A stretch of DNA of 64,000 nt from Cryptosporangium aurantiacum (lineage in GTDB: Bacteria; Actinomycetota; Actinomycetes; Mycobacteriales; Cryptosporangiaceae), in NCBI RefSeq assembly GCF_900143005.1, contig NZ_FRCS01000006.1, forward strand, positions 434,001-498,000, read 5' to 3'. Below the pieces are notes generated by a model. It worked only from the letters and a program-made list of their open reading frames with translations, searched no databases and had not been told where the DNA came from. Below, in pieces: positions 42,204 through 50,378 of this stretch. Position numbers and translations under genes: made by a program. The stretch's first letter is position 1, and the number at the start of each line of letters is the position of its first letter.

Positions 42204-43295
42204 TCAGTGCGGGCGGCCGGGTAGCTGGTAACCCATCGCCGTGTACGCGCGGGGAAGGGTCTCGCACCAGGCCCGTGCGCGGACCACCGGACGGTCGTCG
42301 TGTATCCGGCGGATCCCGCCGAGTTGCCACAGATAGCTGGGGTTGCGCGGCGAGGTGGTCGAGGCCGTCTCGGTCCGCACCTCCCATTCGTCGTCCCCGT
42401 GGCTCCACCGGATCCGGGCGGGCAGCCCGTCCGGCCGCCGGTCGAACTCGCTGCGCAGGCCGTGCAGCGCGGATGAACCCGACTCCGTCGCCACGTGGCC
42501 GGTACCGGTGCCGGCGCGGTTGAGGTAGAGGCTCGCGACCTCGTAGCCACCGTCGGCGTACTCGATCACGTAGAGCACCCAGTGCTCCTCCAGCCGCCGG
42601 GCGATCGGCATCTCTCGCCAGTCCAGGGCCCCGTTCGCCCAGGCCTGCTCGTAGCCGCCGACGCCGGAGACCTTCTCCCCGAGGATGGTGCCCTCCAGGA
42701 TCGAGACGACCCCGATGTAGTAGAAGGACTCGTCGGGATCCGGGTGGTACATCTGGAGGGCGGTGCCCGAGGGGTCGGACAGCCGCATGTCCAGGATGCC
42801 GCGTTCGGTCCAGTGGGCGTCGGCTCCGGGGACGGCCTCGAATCGCATGGCCCGGCTCGCCTTGCCCCGCGACGCGACGACCCACGCGTCGCCCTGGATG
42901 TCGCTGGAGGTGTAGCCGTAGAAGCTCGACCGCGCCTCGGCCACGTCCTCGGCCGGGCTTTCGCCGTCGGAGCGGGTCAGGTGCAGCCGCGGCGTCATCA
43001 TGACGTGGTTGAACCGCAGCACGTTGTAGTACAGCCCGGAGTCGCTCCGCACGATGCCGTACCACGCCTGGTAGAGCGGGTTGAGTCCGTAGGGCGGCGG
43101 CTGCAACCGGTCGAAGTCGGCCAGGGTGGGCCGGAATCCACCGCACAGCGTGACGTCACCGTAGAAGAACTTGCTCGACGACGGTGCTTCATCCGTCCGC
43201 GCCGTGCTGAGCGCCACCTGGTCGGAAAGTACGTTCGTCATCTGGCCATCCCGCAGCTCCCGGGGCGTTTCGCCCGTCGATGGTTCGTCATTCAC
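42204..43295 (-). CDS. Protein of unknown function, paralogue of 41003-42046
   Basis: 363 residues from GTG 43295, which overlaps the crotonase stop as GTGA (ATG 43241 is an alternative start). It shares with the neighbour FFYGDVTL, PYGLNPLYQAWYG, RFNHVMMTPRLHL, FYGYTSSDI, MYHPDPD, AWANGALDWREMPIARR and TSPRNPSYLW, so the two arose by duplication, yet they are in different transcription units. No signal peptide or known catalytic motif. A soluble ligand-binding barrel or an enzyme acting on a hydrophobic alcohol or alkene are possibilities; neither is shown. Confidence 0.75.
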   Translation of the reverse strand: MNDEPSTGETPRELRDGQMTNVLSDQVALSTARTDEAPSSSKFFYGDVTLCGGFRPTLADFDRLQPPPYGLNPLYQAWYGIVRSDSGLYYNVLRFNHVMMTPRLHLTRSDGESPAEDVAEARSSFYGYTSSDIQGDAWVVASRGKASRAMRFEAVPGADAHWTERGILDMRLSDPSGTALQMYHPDPDESFYYIGVVSILEGTILGEKVSGVGGYEQAWANGALDWREMPIARRLEEHWVLYVIEYADGGYEVASLYLNRAGTGTGHVATESGSSALHGLRSEFDRRPDGLPARIRWSHGDDEWEVRTETASTTSPRNPSYLWQLGGIRRIHDDRPVVRARAWCETLPRAYTAMGYQLPGRPH

Positions 43296-44074
43296 CGGCC
43301 CCGGAGAGCGGGAACCCGGTCCTCGCGCCGCGCCGCCCTGATCTCCTGGTAGTCGGCCGACGCGAAGCAGACCGCCTGCGCCAACGCCTCACGGTGCATC
43401 GCCCGCTCGTAGACCGCGGCGTCGATCTCGTCGAGTACTTCGCGCGCGAGTCGGATCGCCAGCGGCGAGCGTTGCGCGAGAGTTCGTGCGATCTCCTGGG
43501 CGCGGCCGTCGAGTTCCTCGGCCGGGACCACCCGGGAGACGACGCCGGCGGTCAGCGCTTCGGCCGCCGTGAGAACCCGCCCGGTCAGGACCATGTCCTT
43601 CGCCAGGCCGGGGCCGGCCAGCGCGCGCAGCCGCGCGGCACCGCCGGTGTCAGGGATGAGCCCGAAACCCACTTCGGGAAGGGCCATTCGCGCGTCCTCG
43701 GCCGCGATCCGGATGTCACAGTGCAGCGCCCGCTCGAACGAGCCACCGAGCACCCAGCCTTTCAGCGCGGCGACCACCGGAAACGGCATCGTCGACAGCA
43801 GCGAGATCGCCCGCTGAGCCGCGACGACGTGTTCCAGGTCGGTCTGCCCCCGCGCCCGTGTGCCCAGCGCGGTCGTATCCCGGCCGGAGGAGAACGACGG
43901 CCCCTCGCCGCGGAGCACGACCGCGCGTACGTCCGGTGTGCCGTGCAATCCGCGCAGCAGGTCGCCGAGGTGCGCAGCCGTCGGGTCGTCGACCGCGTTG
44001 TGCTTGTGGGGACGGTTGAAGCTGACGGTCGCGACCCCGTCCTCCACGTCGAGTAGCACGGTGTCTCCGGTCAT
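43292..44074 (-). CDS. Enoyl-CoA hydratase/isomerase (crotonase)
   Basis: 260 residues from ATG 44074 with GGAGG five bases upstream; a longer frame has no ribosome site. Motifs: FSSGRDTTAL, GWVLGGSFERALHCD (first Glu) and MALPEVGFGLIPDTGGAARL (second Glu). Both acidic residues are present, so hydratase or isomerase activity is likely. It heads a two-gene operon with the unknown protein at 42204 and is divergent from the crotonase at 44185, with the right-block motif between. Confidence 0.92.
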   Translation of the reverse strand: MTGDTVLLDVEDGVATVSFNRPHKHNAVDDPTAAHLGDLLRGLHGTPDVRAVVLRGEGPSFSSGRDTTALGTRARGQTDLEHVVAAQRAISLLSTMPFPVVAALKGWVLGGSFERALHCDIRIAAEDARMALPEVGFGLIPDTGGAARLRALAGPGLAKDMVLTGRVLTAAEALTAGVVSRVVPAEELDGRAQEIARTLAQRSPLAIRLAREVLDEIDAAVYERAMHREALAQAVCFASADYQEIRAARREDRVPALRGR

Positions 44075-44139
44075 ACCGGCCTCCCTCCGACCGCTCGGGA
44101 CATCGAGCGGATACGCGGATACTAGACTAGCCAATCATT

Positions 44140-44162
44140 CAGTGACAGGCTGTCAGTCACTG
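44140..44162. promoter_or_regulatory. Right-block motif between divergent crotonase genes
   Basis: CAGTGACAGGCTGTCAGTCACTG: inner palindrome TGACAGGCTGTCA (44143-44155) inside an outer CAGTGAC/GTCACTG repeat. It is 66-88 bases from the 44074 start and 23 from the 44185 start, so it can serve both. Confidence 0.6.
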
Positions 44163-44184
44163 CGAGAGTGGAAAGGCGGTACGC

Positions 44185-44958
44185 GTGGGGGACTACGAGA
44201 CCATCCTGGTCGAGCTCTCCGATCACATCGCCACGGTCACGCTGAACCGGCCGGAGCGGCTGAACGCCTTCGACCAGACGATGTGCGACGAGTTCAGCCG
44301 GCTCTGGGCCTGGGTACGCACCACCGACGACGTCCACGTCGTCGTGCTGCGGGCAGCCGGCGACCGCGCGTTCTGCAGCGGGGTGGACCAGACGGACGGC
44401 GGGCTGCCGAAGGAGTCAAACCCGTGGAGCCAGCTCGACCCCGGACGACAGCTGGGACCGAAGGCCAACGACGTCTGGAAGCCGGTCGTGTGCGCGGTCC
44501 ACGGCATGTGCGCCGGCGGGGCGTTCTACTGGATCAACGAAGCCGACATCGTGATCTGCTCGGCTGACGCGACGTTCTTCGATCCGCACCTCACCTACGG
44601 GATGGTCTCGGCGCTGGAGCCGATGGGGCTCTCCCGCCGGATCCCGTACGGCGAGGCGATGCGCTGGGCGCTGCTCGGCCTGGACGAGCGCATGTCGGCG
44701 ACGCGCGCCCACGGCATCGGGCTGGTCAGTGAGGTGGTGCACCGCGACGACCTACACGGCAGGGCCGCCGATATCGCCGGCAAGATCGCGGCGAAACCGG
44801 CAGCCGCCGTCCAGGGCACGGTGCGGGCGGTATGGCAGGGCTTCGAGCTGAGCCCTCGGCAGGCACAAGCGATCGGGTACTCCTTCACGCAGTTGGGCAA
44901 TCCGATCGCCCGGGTGGGCTTCCGGGACGTTCCGCGGCCACAGTGGGAGTTGCGGTGA
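44185..44958 (+). CDS. Crotonase-fold protein lacking the catalytic glutamates
   Basis: 257 residues from GTG 44185 with AAAGGCGG upstream. FCSGVDQTDG and MCAGGAFYWINEADIV keep the oxyanion hole, but the two Glu positions read Tyr (GGAFYW) and His (FFDPHLTYGMV). The DPH-TYG-LEP pattern marks a subgroup of actinobacterial EchA proteins of unclear chemistry. Start of a plus-strand operon with the aldehyde dehydrogenase (GTGA overlap) and a small protein. Confidence 0.88.
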   Translation: MGDYETILVELSDHIATVTLNRPERLNAFDQTMCDEFSRLWAWVRTTDDVHVVVLRAAGDRAFCSGVDQTDGGLPKESNPWSQLDPGRQLGPKANDVWKPVVCAVHGMCAGGAFYWINEADIVICSADATFFDPHLTYGMVSALEPMGLSRRIPYGEAMRWALLGLDERMSATRAHGIGLVSEVVHRDDLHGRAADIAGKIAAKPAAAVQGTVRAVWQGFELSPRQAQAIGYSFTQLGNPIARVGFRDVPRPQWELR

Positions 44959-46427
44959 GCGGCACGGACCTGAGCTACCGCCTCTACATCGACGGCACCT
45001 GGACCGACGCCTCGGGCACCGAGGTCACGGAGGTGCTCGATCCGGCGACCGAGGAGGTCATCGGGCGGGTCCCGCAGGCGGACGCCACCGACGTCCGGCG
45101 AGCCGTCGCCGCTGCCCGCCGCGCGTTCGACGAGGGGCCGTGGCCCCGGACGGGTCCCCGCGAGCGCGGCGCCGTGCTGCTGCGCATGGCCGAGATCATG
45201 GAGCGCCGCACGCCCGAGCTGATCGAACTGACGATGCGCGAGGCCGGCAGCACCCGGTCGCTCGCCCGCGGCATGCAGGTCGGTGTCCCGGTCGCCCACC
45301 TGCGGGACATGGTCGAACGGGTGCTGCCGTCCTTCGCCTGGGAAACCCCGTTGCCGCCCTCGGTCGGGCGCGGAATCGGCCAGGGTGTGCTGCTCCGGGA
45401 GCCGTTCGGGGTCGCCGCGCTGATCTCGGCCTACAACTTCCCGTTCTTCCTCAACGTCCTGAAGCTCGCTCCGGCGCTGGCCGCGGGCTGCACCACGGTG
45501 CTCAAGCCGGCACCGACCACGCCGCTCGAGGCTTTCGTGCTCGCGGAGATCGGCGAAGAGGCCGGGCTCCCGGCCGGAGTGCTCAACGTGGTGACCGGGG
45601 ACATCGACGCCGGCCGCGAACTCACCACGAACCCGCAGGTGGACCTGGTCAGTTTCACCGGGTCGGACCTGGTAGGCAGGCAGGTCTACGAGCAAGCGGC
45701 GCCCACCCTGAAGAAGGTCGTCCTCGAGCTCGGTGGGAAATCCGCCGCGATCATCTGCGAGGACGCGGACCTCACCCGCGCCGTGGCCGACGTGGTGGGC
45801 GGCATCACCACGCACGCGGGGCAGGGCTGCGGTCTGCTCACCCGTACGCTCGTGCACCGGTCGCGTCACGACGAGCTGATCGAGCGGGTCACCCGCACCC
45901 TCGACCGGGTGGTGGTCGGCAACCCGTTCGACGAGGGCGTGCGGATGGGTCCGCTCATCTCGGCCGCCCAGCGGGCGAAGGTGGAGCAGCTCATCCGGTG
46001 CGGCCGGGAGGAGGGCGCCCGGGTGGCCTACGGCGGTGGCCGGCCCGCCGGGCTGGACCGCGGCTTCTTCCTCGAGCCGACGCTCTTCACTGGAGTCGAC
46101 AACACGATGAGCATCGCGCGGACGGAGTTCTTCGGCCCGGTCGGTGTCGTCATCCCCTTCGACGACGACGACGAGGCGGTGCACATCGCCAACGACAGCC
46201 CGTACGGGCTCGCGGGTTCGGTGTGGGCACACGACCCCGCCCGCGCCTACGCGCTCGCCCGGCGAATCCGGACCGGCCTGATCACGATCAACGGAGGCAG
46301 CGCGCTGACTCCTTACGCCGCCTTCGGCGGTTACAAGCAGAGCGGTCTCGGACGCGAGTGGGGCGAGCACGGGCTGTCCGAGTTCCTGCAGACCAAGTCG
46401 GTCACCTGGAGCGTCGCGACCGGCTGA
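44955..46427 (+). CDS. Aldehyde dehydrogenase
   Basis: 490 residues from GTG 44955 overlapping the crotonase stop (GTGA), with GGGAG upstream. EPFGVAALISAYNFPF, SFTGSDLVGRQ, catalytic Glu in LELGGKSAA, catalytic Cys in GQGCGLLTR, and AFGGYKQSGLGREWG at the C-terminus. NAD(P)-dependent oxidation of an aldehyde to an acid (or, for some relatives, to an acyl-CoA). Coupled translation with a crotonase suggests that the aldehyde arises within the pathway. Confidence 0.93.
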   Translation: MSGTDLSYRLYIDGTWTDASGTEVTEVLDPATEEVIGRVPQADATDVRRAVAAARRAFDEGPWPRTGPRERGAVLLRMAEIMERRTPELIELTMREAGSTRSLARGMQVGVPVAHLRDMVERVLPSFAWETPLPPSVGRGIGQGVLLREPFGVAALISAYNFPFFLNVLKLAPALAAGCTTVLKPAPTTPLEAFVLAEIGEEAGLPAGVLNVVTGDIDAGRELTTNPQVDLVSFTGSDLVGRQVYEQAAPTLKKVVLELGGKSAAIICEDADLTRAVADVVGGITTHAGQGCGLLTRTLVHRSRHDELIERVTRTLDRVVVGNPFDEGVRMGPLISAAQRAKVEQLIRCGREEGARVAYGGGRPAGLDRGFFLEPTLFTGVDNTMSIARTEFFGPVGVVIPFDDDDEAVHIANDSPYGLAGSVWAHDPARAYALARRIRTGLITINGGSALTPYAAFGGYKQSGLGREWGEHGLSEFLQTKSVTWSVATG

Positions 46428-46463
46428 CCCGGCCTCCGTCCACCTACCCGAAAGGACCGCACG

Positions 46464-46685
46464 ATGGAGAAACCGACGCCGGAACCCCGGCCGGAGGCTA
46501 CCCGCTCGGACTGGACCGATCAGGACCTGCTGACCCGCCACGAGGCCCTCCCGCGTCTGGAGCGGGCCATCGCGGAAGCCAGCGCCGAGTACCAGGCCGA
46601 GCCGGACGAGCTCAGCCGCGCCGCGATCGGCGACCGGCTCGGCCGGATGCGAGCCGCCCGGGACGAGTTGCTCGCCGGCGGATGA
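46464..46685 (+). CDS. Small helical protein of unknown function
   Basis: 73 residues from ATG 46464 with AAAGGA upstream. Pro-rich start, then two charged amphipathic helices (LLTRHEALPRLERAIAEA; IGDRLGRMRAARDELL). No cysteines or membrane segment. It follows the aldehyde dehydrogenase by 36 bases and is followed by a terminator, so it belongs to that operon. Function not recognisable; a small accessory or assembly protein is possible. Confidence 0.7.
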   Translation: MEKPTPEPRPEATRSDWTDQDLLTRHEALPRLERAIAEASAEYQAEPDELSRAAIGDRLGRMRAARDELLAGG

Positions 46686-46696
46686 GTTGCACCGAT

Positions 46697-46730
46697 GCCT
46701 ACGCCCGGACCGATCGGTCCGGGCGTAGGC
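46697..46730. terminator. Bidirectional hairpin terminator
   Basis: Perfect 17-bp inverted repeat (GCCTACGCCCGGACCGA and its complement) between the small gene ending at 46685 and the opposing gene ending at 46739. Confidence 0.78.
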
Positions 46731-46738
46731 GTTCCGGG

Positions 46739-47851
46739 TCAGGCGAGCTCGGTACGCCCACCCACGGAGCGCCGCATCACCAGGTAGTCCCCGCGATAGC
46801 CGCGGTGTTCCCAGGGGCCCAGCGTGATGTAGGTGCCGGGCGCACCGGCGGCGGCGGGCAGGAGCCGGACTCTCTCCAGACCGTCCGCGACCGCCTCGGG
46901 CATCCGGAACCGGGCCCGCGCGAGCCCGCGGGCCATGGTGGCTCCGAGGTCGAAGCCGCACGGCGCCATCGCGTTCGCCGGGCGCCGGCCGTACACCTTC
47001 TCGAACCGCTCGACGAAGCCGACGAACTCGGGGTTGTCCTCGTGGAACTGGTCGACCCCGACCCAGCCGTCCAACGCGTTCGCCCACCGCTCCCCCATTG
47101 ACGCGGTGACGAACGCGGTGGTCATCAACTTCACTGGCGGAGCCCAGCCGCTCTCGTCGAGCGCCGGGTTCAGGCGGGTGTTGTTGTGTCCCAGGCCCAG
47201 GTACACCAGGGCCTGCGGCCGGGCGGCGGCGAACCGTCGGAACTCCTCCGCGAGCCGGTCGACGGTCGCGTCGACCGGAACCTGGGTGGAGAGCGACACG
47301 ACCGAGACGCCGAACTCGGCCATGTCGGCCATGAATCCGAGCAGGTACTCGTGGCCGATCTGGTTGTTCTCCGCCAGCACCGCGCAGGTGTCGATCCCGT
47401 GCCGGCGCATCCAGCGCAACATGAACGGAGGCTCGTCCATCAAACTGCCCTGGTTCAGCACGAACACCCGTGGCCCCACCATGGAGGCGCTGCCGCACAT
47501 GGAGATCAGGGGTACGGCCAGGCGCTCGACCTCGCCGCGTACCGAGAGGCTGTCGTCCGACTTCATCGGACCGATCACCCCCAGCACCTGTTCCTCGGCC
47601 ACCAGCTCCCGGTAAGCCGCGGCCATCGGCAGCCCGGATTGGTAGGGGTGGCCGTAGACGTCCCGGCGAACCAGTTCGACCGGCCGGTCCAGCAGTCCGT
47701 GCTCGGAAGCCTCGTCGACCGCGAGGCGGATGCCGTCGAACCAGTCGTCGGCGAGCGAACCCGCGACGCCGGGGAAGTCGTTGATCACGCCGATCCGGTG
47801 CGGATGGCGGTCCCACGGCCGCAGTGCGCGCGGCTCGGCCGGTGTGGTCAC
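46739..47851 (-). CDS. Periplasmic-binding-fold (Leu/Ile/Val-type) protein without signal peptide
   Basis: 370 residues from GTG 47851. The body is a type I binding-protein fold: HRIGVINDFPGVAGSLADDW, VIGPMKSDD, ISMCGSASM, LAENNQIGHEYLLGFM, and KLMTTAF in the second lobe. Unlike the transporter protein at 1-1131 it has no signal peptide or lipobox, only a short polar N-terminus, so it should stay in the cytoplasm. Cytoplasmic relatives such as AmiC act as ligand sensors. It lies 8 bases after the amidohydrolase in an operon with a P450. Substrate sensing is my inference. Confidence 0.82.
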   Translation of the reverse strand: MTTPAEPRALRPWDRHPHRIGVINDFPGVAGSLADDWFDGIRLAVDEASEHGLLDRPVELVRRDVYGHPYQSGLPMAAAYRELVAEEQVLGVIGPMKSDDSLSVRGEVERLAVPLISMCGSASMVGPRVFVLNQGSLMDEPPFMLRWMRRHGIDTCAVLAENNQIGHEYLLGFMADMAEFGVSVVSLSTQVPVDATVDRLAEEFRRFAAARPQALVYLGLGHNNTRLNPALDESGWAPPVKLMTTAFVTASMGERWANALDGWVGVDQFHEDNPEFVGFVERFEKVYGRRPANAMAPCGFDLGATMARGLARARFRMPEAVADGLERVRLLPAAAGAPGTYITLGPWEHRGYRGDYLVMRRSVGGRTELA

Positions 47852-47859
47852 TCGTCCCC

Positions 47860-49011
47860 CTAGCCCGGGAAGTTGTAGAGCCGGCGGGTGTTGGTCTCGA
47901 CCATCATCCGCACCTCGTCGTCCGGCACGTCCCGGAAGGCTTGCTCGGCGCGCTTGCGACTGTGCGGCCAGTGCGAGTCGGAGTGCGGGTAGTCACACTC
48001 CCAGGTGATGGTTTCCACGCCGATCCGGTGCCGCTGCTCCACGCCGAAGTCGTCGTCGATGAAGCAGCCGTGGAAATGCTTGCGGAACAGCTCCGACGGC
48101 CGCACGCGGGAGTCGATGTTCTGGTACCAGCGGTGCTTCTCCCAGACGTAGTCCGCCCGCTCCATCAGGTAGGGGATCCAGCCGATCCCCCCTTCGGACA
48201 GCCCGAACTTCAGCTCCGGGTGCTTGTGGAGCACGGGCGAGAACAGCAGGTCCGACGCCGCGTACATGGAGTTGCAGCCGAACAGCGTGATCATCACGGC
48301 CATCGGCGCCTCGGGTGCGGTCGTCGGCGCTTGGCCGGAACTGCCGAAGTGGATCGCCAGCGGCATCCCGGTCTGGGTGGCGGCCCGGAAGACGGGGTCC
48401 CAGTGGTCGGTGTGGAAGGACGGCAGGCCGCGCGGAACCGGATTCTCCGGAAAGCCGATCGCCTTCGCCCCCTTGGCGGCCGTCCGGTGGATCTCGGCGA
48501 CGCACGCGTCGACGTCCCAGAGCGGCAGGATGACAAGGGGAAGCAGCCGGTCCGGCGCGGCGGCGCACCACTCGTCGAGCACGTAGTCGTTGTAGGCGCG
48601 GACGCACGCGAGGCGCAGTTCCTCCGGACCGCGATGCAGGAACACCGTGCCCGCGAATCCGGGGAAGGACGGGAAGCACAACGCGCCCCACACCCCGTCG
48701 AGATCCATGTCGGCCAGCCGGGCTTTGGGGTCGTAACAGCCCGGGATCATCTCGTCGAAGCGCACCGGATCCACGCCGAACTGGTCCGGGCTCTTGCCCG
48801 CCACCGCGTTCAGTCCGATGGACGGATAACGCTGACCGGCGTAGTGCCAGACCTGCGCCGGTGGTGCGGACGGGTCTTCGACCGAGGGCTCCTCGACGAT
48901 TCGCGGACCCTCCGCGAGCCACTTGCGTGGCAGCCGGTCGGCCCAGACGCGCGGGTGCTCGACGAGATGGTCGTCGGTGGAGATCAGCTTCATGTCCGGC
49001 TGCAGCGGCAC
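47860..49011 (-). CDS. Metal-dependent amidohydrolase (Amidohydro_2 type)
   Basis: 383 residues from GTG 49011 with GAGGAGG upstream. Metal-binding landmarks: STDDHLVEHP (DxH) at the N-terminus, LAIHFGSSG for the barrel His, and WECDYPHSDS for the late Asp. Same family as the left-block protein at 24270, which also has the LADMDLDGV-like motif (LRMQDLDQEG). It sits between the P450 (9-base gap) and the binding-fold protein. It could open a ring after oxidation, or hydrolyse an ester or amide. Confidence 0.87.
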   Translation of the reverse strand: MPLQPDMKLISTDDHLVEHPRVWADRLPRKWLAEGPRIVEEPSVEDPSAPPAQVWHYAGQRYPSIGLNAVAGKSPDQFGVDPVRFDEMIPGCYDPKARLADMDLDGVWGALCFPSFPGFAGTVFLHRGPEELRLACVRAYNDYVLDEWCAAAPDRLLPLVILPLWDVDACVAEIHRTAAKGAKAIGFPENPVPRGLPSFHTDHWDPVFRAATQTGMPLAIHFGSSGQAPTTAPEAPMAVMITLFGCNSMYAASDLLFSPVLHKHPELKFGLSEGGIGWIPYLMERADYVWEKHRWYQNIDSRVRPSELFRKHFHGCFIDDDFGVEQRHRIGVETITWECDYPHSDSHWPHSRKRAEQAFRDVPDDEVRMMVETNTRRLYNFPG

Positions 49012-49020
49012 GGTTCCTCC

Positions 49021-50325
49021 TCACGCCACCAGGCTGGGTGCCCGGGTGGTGAACGTGATCTCGATGGGTTCGCCCGGCACCGCGGTCTGCCCGCGGTGGA
49101 TCCGGGGCGGGTTCTGGTTGACGGCGGTGAAGTCGAAGCGGCGGTAGACCTGGACCAGTAGCTCGCCCATCTCGACCTTGGCGAACGGCATTCCCAGGCA
49201 CACTCGGGGCCCGCCGGCGAACCCGATCAGGGCGTACCGGTGACGCCGGTGCTCGGCGCGCGGCTCCGCGAACCGGTCCGGATCGAACATGTCCGGGTCG
49301 GCGAACAGTTCCGGGAGCCGGTGGGTGGCCGCGGGTGAGAGCTGGATGAACGTTCCGGCGGGGATGGTGAATCCGGCGAACTCGACGTCCCGGGACACCG
49401 CCCGGCCGATGATCGGCAACGGAGGGTAGAGACGTTCGGTCTCCATCAGCACGTCGTTGAGGTACGGGCTGCGCCGGAGGATCCCCACGCTGGTCTCGTC
49501 CGGCAGCGTGTCGATCTCCTCCCGCACGCGCTGCGACTGCTCCGGATGTGCGCCGAGCAGCCACAGCAGGAACGACGAGACCGAGGCCGTCGTCTCGTGC
49601 CCGGCGAGCATCAGCACGAGGACCTGCGCGGCGATCGCCTCCGGGTCGAGCGGAGCGCCCGTCTCGTCTGCCGTGGTCGCCAGCACCTCGAGTACGTTGT
49701 CCTGCGTCCCACGGTCCCGGGCGCTCGCGATCAGCGGTCGCAGCATTCCCCGGACCCGCGCACCGGCTTCGCCGTCCATCCCGAAGGACGCGTCGACCAT
49801 CGGATCGGTGCCCGCCGCCATCATCCGCTCGTACTCGGTGGTGAACTCGCGCATGAGCCCCACGTCGGTGATCCCGCAGAACGCCCGCGCGGCGACCTCG
49901 AAGATCATGTGGCGCAGCGCGTCGTCCACGGCCACCGCGCGGTCGGCCCAGCCGTCGAGGTGCTTGGCGATGACCTCGCGCATCATCCCGAACTGCCGCA
50001 TGAGTGCACCGCCGGTGACCCCGGGCTGCATCGTTTTGCGCCAGCTGCGGTGGGGCGGACCGTCGAGCGCGACCAGCGCCTCCTCGCCCCACACCTTCCG
50101 GACGGGGGCGTACACCGGTCCCCACTGGAACGTGTCGACGTCCTTCAGGACGAGTTCGTTGGCCTCGGCTCCGATCAGGAAGACCATGCCGGGGTTGGCG
50201 TTCGGCACGTTCAGGCCGAACAGCGGACCGACAGTCTCGTACCCCCGCACGAAATGCGGTACGGGGTCCTCGGCGTACTCGGGCCGCCACTCGATCCGGG
50301 GCAACTCGGCGAGCTCCCTACCCAT
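49021..50325 (-). CDS. Cytochrome P450 monooxygenase
   Basis: 434 residues from ATG 50325 with AAAGGGA upstream. I-helix LMLAGHETTAS, ExxR in METERLYPP, meander PDMFDPDRF, heme-binding FAGGPRVCLGM. Not closely like the left-block P450. No ferredoxin or reductase is encoded in the right block, so it probably shares the left-block pair or others in the genome. First gene of the 50325-46739 operon; its promoter region holds the right-block motif. Confidence 0.94.
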   Translation of the reverse strand: MGRELAELPRIEWRPEYAEDPVPHFVRGYETVGPLFGLNVPNANPGMVFLIGAEANELVLKDVDTFQWGPVYAPVRKVWGEEALVALDGPPHRSWRKTMQPGVTGGALMRQFGMMREVIAKHLDGWADRAVAVDDALRHMIFEVAARAFCGITDVGLMREFTTEYERMMAAGTDPMVDASFGMDGEAGARVRGMLRPLIASARDRGTQDNVLEVLATTADETGAPLDPEAIAAQVLVLMLAGHETTASVSSFLLWLLGAHPEQSQRVREEIDTLPDETSVGILRRSPYLNDVLMETERLYPPLPIIGRAVSRDVEFAGFTIPAGTFIQLSPAATHRLPELFADPDMFDPDRFAEPRAEHRRHRYALIGFAGGPRVCLGMPFAKVEMGELLVQVYRRFDFTAVNQNPPRIHRGQTAVPGEPIEITFTTRAPSLVA

Positions 50326-50352
50326 ATTCGGTCCCTTTCATCAGACTGACCG

Positions 50353-50378
50353 ACACTGACTGTACACTCCGTCAGTGT
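50353..50378. promoter_or_regulatory. Right-block motif in a divergent promoter
   Basis: ACACTGAC (50353-50360) and GTCAGTGT (50371-50378) form a perfect inverted repeat around TGTACACTCC. The minus strand of 50362-50375 reads CTGACGGAGTGTAC, the same 14-mer as at 42076. TACACT (50363-50368) can be a -10 for the thioesterase, whose GTG follows 9 bases on without a ribosome site. Confidence 0.58.

Noticed and set aside
44595-47816. A 1073-codon open frame on the minus strand.
   Set aside because: It runs antisense through a crotonase and an aldehyde dehydrogenase with intact catalytic motifs and overlaps the binding-fold gene in another frame; low-complexity composition.
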